From positions 147,095 through 211,094 of the forward strand of contig JAIVFJ010000114.1 in assembly GCA_025765615.1 (NCBI GenBank): 64,000 bases of DNA, in the 5' to 3' direction. Below the pieces are notes generated by a model, which ran no database searches, was not told where the DNA came from, and saw nothing but the letters and a program-made list of their open reading frames with translations. The stretch comes from Zopfochytrium polystomum. Taxonomy: Eukaryota > Chytridiomycota > Chytridiomycetes > Chytridiales > Chytridiaceae. This document shows, piece by piece, positions 20,334 through 32,240 of the stretch (position 1 is its first letter; each line of letters opens with the position of its first letter). A program made the translations under genes and the position numbers.

Positions 20334-23200
20334 GGAGATGCAATTGAGAAGCCTGTGTCAACCACTCCATCCTATTCACTTGATCAGACTCTTTTTGCCT
20401 AATGTGAGATTATACTCACTCCTTTAGAGTGAGGGAAAGCAAATAATAGGCTAAAACTAACTCTATTGGGCTGTTGTCTAGGGGGTGTTTCAACCCTACT
20501 ACTTGCCTTGTCCACAAAGTATCCCTACTGATCTGTCTAACAGAGGTCTCAAACACAAAGAATGAACATTCAGAGGGATCGGTGCCGGAGCACTGATTAC
20601 TTGCATGGCCGCTGATTGAGTGATGGATGATTGAGGGATGTGCAGTGAGATGATCAGCGACTTATAAGTGATCAAGGGACGAGACAACCAGTGCAATCGG
20701 GGATGAGTGTCCTGTTTGGCGCTGATGGTTTTGAGGCCACGGCAAGGGCAGGCATATGGGTTCCAGTTGCACATAGTGCTGAAGCGGAGGCAGCGGCGCA
20801 GGGCGGCCGGCAGAAAGCTGGAAGGGCTGAGCCAAGTGTGGTACGACTTTTTTGGTCGTTTTTTCAATGTTTCTACTTTTTTTCACTCCCATTAATTGGG
20901 TTGTCTTTTTCCCTCTGATTGCTGTCAAAAAAACAATTCTTCGTGGGCTACTTGAGAGGTCTGGTCCCAGACATATCTATCCAGGGCCTTAGCGAAAGTC
21001 AAGTCCATTCATGAGTCCATTTTGTGCCTCCTTAATTGTTTTTTTTGGTCAATTTTATTGTTTTTGTTATGGTTTTCATTCACTATTAAGTCCACACATA
21101 TGGACTCATTTGAGGCCAAGTTTAACCCTTTAAACCCTGACACCATTTTTTACCTACTCTTTTGTTTGCCAGACCCCACTGCACCTCCAGGCACCAATTA
21201 ATCTGCTGTAGTTTCTACATGAATGGAAAGCCTGTAAGGAGCTCTTTCTGCTGCAAGTTTTTTTCCCTGCAGAACAATGCCTGCAGCTGATGTAAGAGAG
21301 ATTTGAAAATCCGTCGAACGTGTAGGCCAAGGACAAATAGACACTGTCCTTTATTTAGGACCAGCAATTTTTCGCTTTTGTATTGGTTTTATTAGGAAGA
21401 ACTATTTTTCTTGTGACTGCGAGGAAGGAGAGGATTTGGGAGAGGATCCGAATATGTTTTTTTTTTGACAGCCGCCATCGAATGTTTGGTTCAATTTCAA
21501 TGTCACAAAAGTCTGTTTCTGGCTTCCATCTGAATTTCGTGGTGTTGTACAGATCCCCTCAGAGCAAAATGTTTTCATTTTGAATCAAAGCTTTTCTTCT
21601 CTTTTTTGTTTTTGATGTGTTTAATTTGGATTTTTTTCTGTTGGAGTATTTTCTCTGGGGTATTTTTTGACAAGTATGTTGTTCTGCTCCTTCATTTTTG
21701 AAAGTCTCTAGTATGAAAGTAAAAGCTGTAACTTTTTGGAAAAATACAGGAGCAAAAAGTGTTGTAAACTTTCGAGCTGCCGAAGGTGTATGACTCAGGT
21801 GTTGCAGTTAGAGGTCATAATAGCGAGAGTGATGTGTCTAAGTGCTGACTGTTGTGTCGCAAGTGTATCTGATGTTTTGTTGAGGATCTAAGACCGCAAT
21901 GTCATGGTTGTGGCTCGAGATGTGTGTGTGTGGCAATAATGATTTGTTTTTATGTAGGGTGTGTGTATCCAGTTGCTCTTTTTTGGGGGTTCCCCAGCTG
22001 CCCCATTTATGGCAGGGCGCCAGTCTGCCAGACGCACAGTTGGGAAGCAGAGGCACAGCCTGGGAGAAGTCTGAAGCCTTTGACTTTGGGAGTTGTTCAG
22101 CAGGAGATGTCAGGTGGCCCTACTGGGAGGCTATGACACCCTGTTGCATCACTCTGCCAGTGACGTGGGCAAAACTCCATGGCATGGAGTATGTGAGCAA
22201 AGATAGCTCCCAGTAAATTCCCATCAAATTGCCAGTGTAAAGCACGATGATGTGGTGTCTGGCAGTCTGGCCCTTTGACTGTTTTATTGTGAAAATACAG
22301 TCAAATCAATTTCAAATTTGGGACATTAATTTTCTGAATCAATCAAAGCCCCAACTCGATTCGACCTGAGTTAGACCCAATGGGTTTTTTTTTTAGGGTG
22401 AGCCTGCTGTTTGACAGAAGCAGGGCGCAATAGGGCCCAGCTGGGGCACACCAGGCCTTGGGGGGGGCTAGCTATGAAGCAGGCTTGTTAAAAAAAGAAA
22501 CAAACAAGCAAAACATATGCTTGGGTTTCACCGTCTTCCAACCTTTAAGAGTTGACCAAACGGCTGCAGCAAAAACAGCATTCAGGGGCTGGCAGCCAGC
22601 TGGCTGCGAAGCAGCTGTGCAAATAAGCGTCACGCGCCACAAGCGCAAGCAGAGAGAAGCAGTGTCATGCGATATTGAACTGTGAATAACCTACATGAGC
22701 GGTAAAATATTAATAATATTAATAACATTAATAATGATAATGAGTTGCTTACTTCGTTGTGCAATCTTCGTGCGTAGCGGGAGGCGCAACACGCACGCAA
22801 CAGCAAGACAAACAAAAGCAAGCAGCAGCTCGGACGACGACCGGACCCGCGTTCGGACGTCCGTCGTCGTCGTGGCCGTCGTATACTTTTTTTTTATTTT
22901 TTTATTATTTTATTTTATTTCATTTTATTTGTTTCGTTCGATCGATTCCCCTTTCGCTTGTTCCCACGGGGTAAATAAACCCAATAAATAAATATTGCGC
23001 AATCATTCCAGCAATGAATGTTTTGATTTGAAATCAAGAAAAAACAAAAGAAAAAAAAAAGGGGGGGCAAAGTGGTGCACATAAAGGGCCACGCATTCAT
23101 TCCACACTCCGCACTTTCTTCACACACACTCACTCTCACACAAGCACGCTCACACGCTCGTCGCAATTCAAAACAAAAAAAAAAAAATAAATAAACAATA
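20334..23200. other. 2.9-kb AT-rich island without intact genes
   Basis: Contains a dispersed-repeat fragment at 20462-20512 that is related to 58313-58372, several T-runs and degenerate sequence. Frames at 21899-22216 are open but have no recognisable domain. The last 400 bases turn pyrimidine-rich toward the MDR gene. Confidence 0.4.
20462..20512. repeat. Dispersed repeat fragment (copy 1)
   Basis: ATTGGGCTGTTGTCTAGGGG..GTTTCAACCCTACTACTTGCC resembles ATTGGGCTGTTATCAAGCGG..GTTCGACTCTACTAGGCTACTACTTGCC at 58313-58372. Probably debris of one transposon family. Confidence 0.5.
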
Positions 23201-23358
23201 ATGACCGCCATCCCCGCCCCCAACCACGCGCTCGTCGCCGAATCCCTCAAGCCCGCCGCCCAGGTCGTGCGCGACTTTCCCCACGTGCCCGCCGCCGTCG
23301 CTGACAACGAGGTCGTCATCAAGATCCACAGCGCAGGCCGTAAGCGACAGCAAACTCT

Positions 23359-23409
<51 letters not shown>

Positions 23410-24575
23410 GCCAGTCCGTCCGTCTCATCCTCATCCCCCCCCGCAGTGAACCCCGTCGACTGGAAAATCGTCAAGTTCGGCCTGTTCATCCCCGCCGAGG
23501 GGTACCCGCAAGTCTTCGGGTGCGACGCCGCGGGGACGGTCGTGGCCGTCGGCGCGGGCGTCACGACGCACAAGGCGGGCGACCGGGTGTTTTACCAGGC
23601 CAAGATCGGCGACCGGCGGACGACGGCGTTCCAGCAGTACGCGGCGGTCGACCACCGGTTCGTGTACGCGCTGCCGGAGAACACGTCGTTCGACGAGGTA
23701 GTTTTTTTTTTTTTTTTGAATTCTTTTTTGGCGAGTGGGAAAACTGAAAACGCATTCGCATCGGGCATCGGGCACCACACCACACAACAAAACAAAAAAA
23801 AAAAAAAACAAAAAAAAAAAAACTCCAACAACAACACCAACAACAACAACAAACACAAGGGCGCCACGTTCGGCGTCGCCGCCTTCACGGCCGCCGTCTC
23901 GCTCTACACGCACCTCAAGGCGCCGCGCTGGTGGGCCGGCGAGCCGCCCGTCGCCGCCGGCACCTTCCTGCTGATCTGGGGCGGCGCGACCGCCGTCGGG
24001 CAAGCCGGTAAAAAAGAAACCCCTTTTCCATGCAAACGCTCACTCCCCCTTCCCCAGCAATCCAGCTCGCCCGCCGCGCCGGCTACACCGTCATCACGAC
24101 CGCCAGCCCCTCCAACCACGCCTTCCTCCGCAGCCTCGGCGCGACCCACGTCCTCGACTACCGTTCCCCGACCGTCCTCGCCGACATCCGGGCGCTCACG
24201 GGCGGCGACGACGCGCTCCGCGCCGCAATCGACACCGCCGGCGCAGCCTCCGCCTCGGTCTTCGACCTCCTCGCGACGCGGTCCGCCGCAACCCTGGTGC
24301 TGGTCGCCGGTGACCTCGCCGCGGTCGAGGCGCTGCCGGGGCGCGCGGCGCACCCCGGTCGCAGCGTGGTGCGGGCGTTCGGGTCGTCGTGGGCGCACGC
24401 GGAGCTGGCGGGCGAGTTTTGGCCGGCGTTTGCCGGGATTGTGGGTAAAGGAGAGTACAAGACGCAGGCGGTGCGGGTGGCGCCGGGAGGGCTGGGCGGC
24501 GTCGAGGCCGCGCAGAAGGAGCAGATCGAGGGCAAGGTGTCGAATTTCAAGTTTGTCGTGCACCCGCACGACTGA
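23201..24575 (+). CDS. Medium-chain dehydrogenase/reductase (quinone-oxidoreductase-like)
   Basis: Four exons: 23201-23339, 23447-23697, 23860-24007, 24058-24575 (351 residues), phases 1, 0, 1. Landmarks of the zinc-independent MDR family: SAGLNPVDWKIVKF across junction 1, YPQVFGCDAAGTVVAVG, GDRVFYQ, a hydrophobic ATFGVAAFTAAVSLY, and the NAD(P)-binding loop LLIWGGATAVGQAAIQLAR across junction 3, which closely resembles the yeast YCR102C-type proteins (ILLWGGATAVGQ). No Cys/His zinc ligands are seen. Likely a cytosolic NADPH-dependent reductase of quinones or enones; the substrate cannot be predicted. Intron 1 is mostly (CT)n and intron 2 is rich in T and A homopolymers. Confidence 0.88.
23360..23407. 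repeat. (CT)n microsatellite inside intron 1 of the MDR gene
   Basis: Roughly 22 CT units upstream of the CCCCCCCGCAG acceptor; it functions as an extended polypyrimidine tract by position. Confidence 0.9.
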
Positions 24576-25447
24576 ACTTCTGAGCGGGTGATGTGAGTGA
24601 GTGGGGTGAAGCAAGTGTGATTGATGGATTGAATGAAAAAGCCTGGTGGACGCTTTTTTTAATCTTTGCCCGCGTCTGATTGATGACTATGATGATGATT
24701 TTATTTCATCATTCTTCTCAATCACTTCTTGCGCCAACGCCAACCAGAAAAAAAAAAAAAAAAAAGAGAGAGAGAGAGAGCAGAGAGCAAAAAAGCAAGC
24801 CAGGCCTTGCCTCGACTACAATGTGGGGAGGATGGGTAAATTACTGCCAAACACACGCGCAGGAGCAACGACGGAGATGGGAAAAGGGAAACAAAAGCCA
24901 ACGGCGGGGAAAACGAAACCAGGAGCTGATAAAAAACGAAATAGAAGAAAGAAACACTACTACTACTAGTTCGTGGTAAAACAACCACTCTCACCCGGGC
25001 CGGTCCACCCAATCCACCGAGCAGAGTGTGTTGCAAAAGAGATCGGAGGGGGAACAAGCACAGGCAGGTAAAGGGGAAACGGCCAAGTTAACAAGAGAGA
25101 GAAAAAATAAAAAGAAGAAACTTGGTATCGCTTGTGTCGGGTCGAAGGGGGGAAAGGCAAAACTACATGAAAGCCTCAGCAAATTGTTGTTGTACGTTGT
25201 TGTTGTTGTCATCTGCCCTTCGTTGCCCGGTGCTCTTGTTGTCGCTGTGCTTGTGGCTTGGGTCCACACTCAAACTCCGACTCAGCTTTTCTGATGTTCC
25301 CATAGAGAGAGGAGAGGGAGGTTAGTCCAACCAGAAGATTCCAAAGTCGACACAAGGCACACACACTCTCTCGTCTTGTTACACATGCAAGTGTGTGAAC
25401 GAGGTGCATGCCCATCACACACACACACAAACCACACAATCACTAAC
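24576..25447. other. Intergenic / 3' flank; possible short last exon of the next gene
   Basis: A18 and GA tract at 24749-24785. On the minus strand, a frame through 25209-25300 (AESEFECGPKPQAQRQQ to a stop) could be a downstream exon of the low-complexity gene that starts at 26128, but the phase does not fit the obvious acceptor. Confidence 0.3.
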
Positions 25448-26128
25448 CTTCTTCCCGGACCCATTCGCGGCCCTACTCAACCCGACACCAGCCCCACCAC
25501 CGCCACCGTCCACGCCCTCCGGCAACAACACCCCGCCCGCATCCATCAGCACCAAGCCGGCGCACCGATGCGTCCTCTCCCACGCGCGGCGCTCCATCTC
25601 CAACGCCTTCCTGGCGGCCCAGTCTGCGGGCGGTGCGACGAGCCACGACAGCGCGAGGCGGTACTCGCCGCCGGGCTGGAGCGGGCCGAGGACGGGGCGG
25701 CCGGTTGTGGCGGAGACGATGTGGACGGCGGGGCCGAGCATGCGCGGGTCTGGGCGGGAGGTGGAGGGGTGGAGGGGCATGCGGATGTAGTTGACGGTGG
25801 CGTATGGGGCGGCGGCGGGGGTGGTCGTGGTCGGGTTGGGCTGCGGAGTCGGCGGGGTTGGTTGTTGTTGTTGTTGGTGTTGTTGCTGTTGTTGTTGTGG
25901 TTGGTACTTTGGCGGCGGGGTGGACGGCCGATCCGGGTTCTGGTGGTGGTGGTGGTGGTGGTTGTGCTGATGGTGAGACGACTTGGGACCCGATGGACCG
26001 GATGGCGAAGATGAAGAAGAAGAAGAAGAAGATGGCGATGATGGCGATGATGGCGATGACGCTAACGATGAAGGGGGCGACAACGATTGCGGCGGCAGCA
26101 GCAGCGGGGCGGGGTCGGCCCTCATCAT
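25448..26128 (-). CDS. Low-complexity Ser/Pro/His/Gln-rich protein with a conserved-looking C-terminus
   Basis: From the ATG pair at 26128-26123, 227 codons run to a splice-donor-like GTTAGTG at 25447, so the 3' exon is missing from the call. Residues 1-110 are Ser-, Pro-, His- and Gln-runs encoded by imperfect triplet repeats. Residues 115-200 look folded: VNYIRMPLHP, RMLGPAVHIVSATTGRPVLG, EYRLALSWLVAPPADWAARK, WERTHRCAGLVLMDAGG. This part (adherence to a motif of the kind 'GEYRL..SW') is not recognised. Function unknown. Confidence 0.45.
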
Positions 26129-27785
26129 GGATCGGTCTGTTTGCGGGCGAGGGAGGTGGCTGTGTTGTGTGTTTCTCGCTTTCCTTTGTCTTTTTTTTTT
26201 TTTTTTTTTTTTTTTGTTGGTGCCCCTTGGCACGATAAACAGACAGCGACCACCCCTCAACGCAGTTTTTGGTACGAATTGATCTTCCATTTCCCAGACC
26301 ACAAATGATCATTTTGGCAAGAGAGTCAATTATTGGAATGCCAGAAATGTGTCAAATGCAGTCAAATCAGATGATTATTCGAAAACTTTACTGACAGAAT
26401 TTTTTTCGATTCCAATTCAAATGATAGTTTTCAGACCCAAATGATGATATTGGTTTTGATTCGAAAATCAAATCAAACACAAATTCCACCATTTATCCAT
26501 TTGAACTCATCTGCGTTAAACCCTACCAACCCTAACCTTTTTCAACCAGGGTGCATTTGCTTTAAACCATGCGGCCAATCTCCAGCTCAGAAAGTTAAAA
26601 GCGTAAATTACAGGCAAAGGAAGAAATTCAATTTGAAGCAAGAAGGAGGTACCAAGACGAGAGTCAAGAGAAAGGAGACATGTCACCAAGAACGGCCGCT
26701 CCTTCAAGAGGTAGAGCAGCAAAGAAGATCCAAATGAGGCAAAAAAAAAAAAAAAAAAGCAAGTATAGCAACAAAAAGACAATCCAGAGAAATGAGAGAA
26801 TGTGCCTTTCTATGCAGTCTGGTTGTGTGCTCTTATCGTTTGCACCTCACCCTGCCATCCATCCACACAAGCAAGTGTCACTGTGTTGGTTCTTGACTGT
26901 GCCCTCGTTTGTTTGCTGGGGTTGACAAGGTGTGGTGGTGTGTTTTTTTTCTTTCCCACAGACATAACACTTTCTCCCGTGTCACGTGACCGCCTATCCT
27001 GGGGTACTGGGCAGTCTTTACGTCACCTAATGAATTGGGTGGCGTCCCCCAGTGTCCAAAGCGGTAAGCCTGCATCCCTAGTGCGCCCAGTAATACTTCG
27101 AACAAATTGCTTTAACTCGGCCCCAGCAACCTGCAGTACACACTTTCTGTTGAATGTAGCACCAGACTGAATCACTTGACATGGTCCAGCACTTCCAGCA
27201 CCTCAACACCCGCCACCTTCAACTCAGTTATTACAGTGTAATACAACCAGGCAGCGGCGTTCATTGTCGATTTTTATAACGACGAAAGAAGAAAGAAAGA
27301 CAAAAATCCCGTACAACATTAGCAACCTTTGGCGCCTTGCGATGCCGTGGACGCGCCCGAATGCCGATGCCGATGCCGATGCCGATGCGGGTCCTCAGCC
27401 TCAGAGTCCTCCTCGTCGGCCGCTGCCGTCACTGCTAACACCACCACCACCACTATCACCAGCACCACCGTCGCGGCGGCTGCTGCTCCTGGCGCCGATA
27501 CTACCCGCCGGCGACCAGCAGCAGCTCCTCCTCAACTGCACCCCAACCACCACCACCAAATCCACAACCACCACCACCGTCGCCGACTCCACTCAGCGGC
27601 GGCGTCATCATCGGACGCACACCCCCCGAACCACCACCACCGCCGCCGTCTCTGCCGCCACCGCCGCGCAGGCCGCGGTGGACGCGGGTTTGCATCGCAG
27701 CGGCGGCGGCGGCGTAGCACCTGCGCTGCGCTACCCTAACCCGCGGCGCGACGATCCGGGCAGACTCTTTAGCGGCAGGCGGCCA
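26129..27785. other. Intergenic, repeat debris and 5' flank of the OS-9-like gene
   Basis: T-run of about 25 at 26191-26215; AT-rich DNA with AAACCCTACCAACCCTAACC near 26517-26540; GATGCC tandem hexamers at 27363-27388. A frame upstream of 27786, in phase with the OS-9-like gene from an ATG at 27342, is Thr/Pro-rich and is taken here as non-coding because the next ATG opens a clean signal peptide. Confidence 0.35.
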
Positions 27786-30596
27786 ATGTTTGCCGTGGTG
27801 CTCTTGGCGGCAGCGGCGGCGGCGACGGGGGTGGCGGCGTCCGCCACGACGACGGTGACGACGACGACGACCACCACCACCACCACCACAACGACGTCGC
27901 CGCACGGCTCGACGGCGCCGACGTCGACGCAGCACGCGGCACCGCTGGCGCACCGCACGCAGGTGTACATTGACGCGTACTTTGAGAAGGCGCCGTTTGC
28001 GGTGATGCTCGACACGGGCGGCGCGATAAGCGGCGAGGCGGCCCTCCCCCCCTTTGACCACCACCACCAGCACTACCACCAGCACGACCACCATGACCAC
28101 CAGCAGCAGCACTACCACGACGACCACCACCATGACCACCACCACCACCACTCGTCGTCGCCATTGGTGGAAGAGGCCGAGGAGAGGCTTTCTGCTGAAC
28201 AGGTGCGCTTCGCTTATTGCTTTTGGGGACGATCTGCTGCTTTCCTCTTGCAACGACAGCCACGAGATACTGATACTTGTACCCCCACGAAGAAAACCCC
28301 GATCTCGGTGATCATGACGGATCCCGCGACCGGGGTCAAGTACTCGTGCGGCCTTCCCGATCCGGCCACAGGGGCCGGCGAGGAAGAGGAAGAGGAGACG
28401 AACCCGGATGTGATCCGCGCGCGGAACAACTTGGCCTATCTCGCCATCAGCGAGATGGAGGGAATTTGCCTGTCTTTTGTAAGCGCGCCCCTACTCCCCT
28501 CCCGCGTTCCCCCGCTTCCCCTCAAACCCTCCCTCCTGGGTCCGTTGCTTTTTTTCTCGCCCACTCGTTGCAAACCATCAACTTACAACAACCCCCTACC
28601 AATCTTCCCCCTTCCCCCGATCTTTCCCCCTTCCCACGCCCCCAGAAATCAACATGGTGGAGCTACTCATACTGCCACGGCGGCGAGGTGCGGCAAATGT
28701 CGGACTTTCCGGCGTTCCTGAAGGCGGCGCCGCTCAAGTACGTGCTGGGGCGGTTCTCGCGCGAGGCGCCGGACCACGCGTTCATTGGCGACCGGCGGAC
28801 GGCCGGGGTGGCCGGGTCGGAGCTGGTCGACGCCGACGCGGAGGGCACGCGGTACCTGCGCATGTGGATCGGGTACGGCGAGCTGTGCGAAGGGAGGGAG
28901 CGGATCGTAGAGGCGAGGGTAAGTTGTGTGTGCTGCTGTGGGTGAGGGTGTTGCCCCTGTTGTATTTCTCATCGATTTCATTCCCTTTTTTTCTCTTTGT
29001 TCTTTTTCCCCCCAAAACCACCATCTCACCCACTCGCTCGCCCCTCACGCACCTTTCCCGCCCCACTCCGCTCCGCTCCCCGCTGCACGTCCCCTCCCCC
29101 ACAACCAGTTTTCGTGCTGCAAGCACGAGCACATTTCACTCGTCTCGGAAATGTCCGTCTGCAACTACGTGTTCCACATCCACACACCGCGGGCGTGCAT
29201 CAGCGACATCTTCCGCCCGTCGGCGGCGGCCGCGGCGCGGCGGGCGGGCGTGCAGCGGGACATTTTGTGCCGGCGCATCGCGGAGGAGAAGGTGTTTCCC
29301 GCCACCGCCGGCGCCGGCGGCGATGACGTGCAGTTTGCGGACGGCGACGCCGCGGCCGCGGCCGCCGCCTCAGCTGAGGCGCCGCTGCCGCTGCCGGAGG
29401 GAACCGTCGCGGGGATCCCCGCGGGGGAGGTTTCCGCGTCGTCGTCGCCGTGGCCCATCACGCTGCCGGCGGCCGGCCCGGTCGCGGTGGTCGACTACTT
29501 GCGGTCCAAGTGCACGCCGCACGCGCCGTGCCGGCTCCGACGGCGACCAGGGCTCGCGGCGCGGGCGCGGCTGCTGCAGGGCGGCGGCGGCTCAGCGCGG
29601 CAGTCTCCGGACGACGACGCGTACGACGACGAGGATTCCGCGGCGCCGCCGACGGCGCGGCCGGTGCGGGGCGGCGGTGCGGTGTTCGACCCGCCGACGC
29701 TGGTGTTCCACCCGGACGAGCTTGTGGACCCGGTCGCGACCGGGGCGGGCGGTCGCGACGGTGGCGGAGGCGGGGGCGCGGGCGGCGGCGAGTGGTTCGG
29801 CGAGGTGGACGAGTCGGACGCGCGGTGGGACACGCCGCGGATCGTGGACTACGAGGTGGGGCGGCCTGTCGGGGTTGTTGGCGACGCGGTGGACGCGGCG
29901 GGCGGGGCCGGCGGCGGCGGGGGCGGGGGCGGGGCGGGCGGGGTGGCGGGCGGAGTGGCGCCGGGGCTGGGGCCGGAGGAGGAGATGGCGGAGGGGCTCG
30001 CGCGGCTGCAGGACGAGCTGGAGGAGATGGGATGGATGGAGGCGTACTTGGAGCGGGCGGGGGTCAAGCGGCGGGTGACGGACGGGGACGGGAATGCTGG
30101 CGCCGGCGGCGCCGCCGGCGGTGCGGGTGGCGGCGGCGCAGAGACGCTGCTGCGGTCGCCTGACGACGACGACGAGGATGAGGACGAGGCGGAGGGGAAC
30201 CGGGCAGGCGACAGCGTGCAGAGCGGTGGCGGCGCCGCCGGCAGCGGGGGCGGGGACGCCGTTGGTGGCGAGGAGGAGCGGTACGACATTGACGACGACG
30301 GGCTCATCTACGACTACGACGACCTGGAGCGTGGCGGGGACGGGCGGTTCCGTGACGACGACGGGTACTACGAGGACGACGACTACGGCCGCGGCGGCGG
30401 CGTGTACGACGACGACGAGTTGCCGCTGGGGGATTTTCTGATCGAGGACGTTGTGAACGACGACGGCGAGGTGGTTGGGTACGTTGTGTACGACGGGGAC
30501 GGCAACTTTGTGTCGGAGCACGACGGCCCGCCGCCGGAGTTTTTGGAAGACTGGCTGGAGCGGGACGGCGTGCCGCCGTGGGTGCGCGGAGAGTGA
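27786..30596 (+). CDS. YOS9: OS-9/Yos9-type ER lectin (MRH domain)
   Basis: Four exons: 27786-28202, 28260-28478, 28646-28918, 29109-30596 (798 residues), all junctions phase 0. The chosen ATG opens a signal peptide (FAVVLLAAAAAATGVAA). The MRH domain spans about 205-330: EGICLSF|KSTWWSYSYCH (junction 2), GGEVRQMS (Gln of the mannose-6-phosphate-receptor signature), YVLGRFS, CEGRERIVEAR (Arg), FSCCKHEHISLVSEMSVCNY (Glu and Tyr), VFHIHTPRAC. VSE.S.C.Y...HTP..C is diagnostic of OS-9/Yos9. In other fungi this lectin reads trimmed N-glycans and hands misfolded glycoproteins to the Hrd1 ERAD complex in the ER lumen. Oddities: a His-rich tract at about 90-122, a very long Gly/Asp/Glu-rich C-terminal half, and no HDEL-type signal at the end (WVRGE). 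The start could instead be 27342. Confidence 0.85.
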
Positions 30597-32223
30597 GAAA
30601 TACGTATGGGGTCTGGTTGTTGGTCTTTTTTTTTTTTTTTTTTTTCCCTTTTCTTTTCTTTCGCGGTCCTGCAGTGGTTTCATTCTTCTCTATCTCCCCT
30701 CCCCCCCCCATCCCCTTCTGGTTTTCCTTTTTACTTTGTTGCCCGCCCGCTGCTCTCATCGCTCTCCAGTTTGTTGTTTCCTCTCTTTCGGCCCTTCTGG
30801 TTACCCCCTTACTCACCATCCCTCGCGGCCACCACCTTCCCTCGACTCGGGGTTTCCGTTCCTTCTGAGTTTTCCTCCTCCTCCTTCTCCTGCTCTCTGT
30901 CCACTCAACGTTTTCGTTTCCTTGGCCCTTTTCTTCCTTTTTTTTTTTTTTTTTGCTGGAGCAAGAAACAAGCACGGAGAGACGGATCCAAATAAAAGAA
31001 ACTGATATTGGTAACGACGGTGCGCGGGCTCCTAGGACAAAGAAGAGAGAGAGAGAGAGGGGTGCACTGAAAAGGAAAGGGGGGAAAAGCAACCGACATT
31101 GTATTGAGCCTGCTTCCCTTTGCTCTCTGCCACCTTTCCTACCCGCGGCCGAAGCGTGGGGGCGGGGGGTATGAGATCAAGACGAGGTGGGGCGCGGGGA
31201 GAGAAAAGGCACACACACACGCAGAGGAAGTCAAGAGAAGAGAGCCAAAAAACAACCACGGCCGAATCGAACATTCGGAATTCGTCCGCACTGGGTCGTC
31301 TTTCTTTGGCCCGCGCCGAGGCGCCAAAGCCATTTCGTCGTCGCGCGCTTCCCTTGCCTTCATTTCACCCCAACCGGCGAAGGGCCATCCGGGGGTTGCC
31401 GGGCGGCCGGTGACGAAATGGCTTTGGCGCCAACGAAAGGATCCCCACACATAACAACCCGTATTGATGAAGCTGCTCCATCCAAGATTACCCTCAATAC
31501 TGAACGGATTGGTCCTAGGAAACTCAATGAGCAAACTGGACAACCGCCGAGCTACAATCCCGATCTGAGCAACATGCCGAATACCACAGACCAGAAAACG
31601 GGTCAGGCTGAAGGTGTTGGGCAGGATTTTCATCTCTCTGAGGGTGAAGCGTACGGCTAGGGACGGTGATCCAAGCATATGGGAGGTTGGTGGTACAATC
31701 TACCGAGTCCTCGTTTACGGTGAAACGCAAATGGAGGTACCAGCGCTCAATCCCTTGGCCATCTTAACCAAATGGTCCAAATCCGCGCGTGTGGCTCAGG
31801 GGTCGCGAGCTCGCGCAGGCTCAAGGCTCTGCGGAAAAAAAAAGAAAGACGCTGTGGGACTGCCTTTTGCTCGAGTGCAAGACTCCCCTTCCGCCGCTAG
31901 ACTTTGTGTGTTGGGGGAGGAGGTTCTATTTCGGTATGGTTTGGGGTTTGGGGCTAGGCCGGTTCTCTCGCCAACTCCCCTCCCCGGCCCTTCCTGGCTC
32001 CTTTCACCTCTCCAGTCCATCTATGTCCTCCATCCGCTCCCCTTTCGTGGTTGATCGAACCAACGCCCTCTACACCCGCGAAAAATCCCGTTAAACGGGC
32101 CCAAATCACCTGCGTTTCCCCAAGTCGACGGAACAGCGACGGCCAAGGCGGCGAGCGATCAAACACCCTGCGCCCCCCAAAAATTCTTTTTTTTTGCTTC
32201 ACCACCACCGCATTTTTTTTGCT
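30597..32223. other. Intergenic, 1.6 kb
   Basis: T-runs at 30627-30648 and 30939-30955; AT-moderate DNA. A frame at 31430-31660 (KITLNTERIGPRK, PPSYNPDLSNMPNTTDQK) looks protein-like but matches nothing recognised. Contains the foldback at 31320-31431. Confidence 0.35.
31320..31431. repeat. Perfect 20-bp inverted repeat with 72-bp spacer
   Basis: GGCGCCAAAGCCATTTCGTC at 31320-31339 is exactly complementary to 31412-31431. It could be the pair of ends of a very small foldback element, or a hairpin in a transcript. Confidence 0.85.
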
Positions 32224-32240
32224 TCACCACCACCGCATTT
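32189..32240. repeat. Tandem duplication of a 27-bp unit
   Basis: Two copies of TTTTTTTTGCTTCACCACCACCGCAT in tandem. The stop codon of the minus-strand membrane protein lies within it. Confidence 0.8.

Noticed and set aside
21899..22216. Possible WD40 continuation of the NACHT relic
   Set aside because: No GH..V or WD motifs in any frame and 1.5 kb separates it from the relic.
27342..27785. N-terminal extension of the OS-9-like protein from an upstream ATG
   Set aside because: The extension is Thr/Pro-rich with no signal peptide, while the ATG at 27786 opens one directly; transcripts could overturn this.
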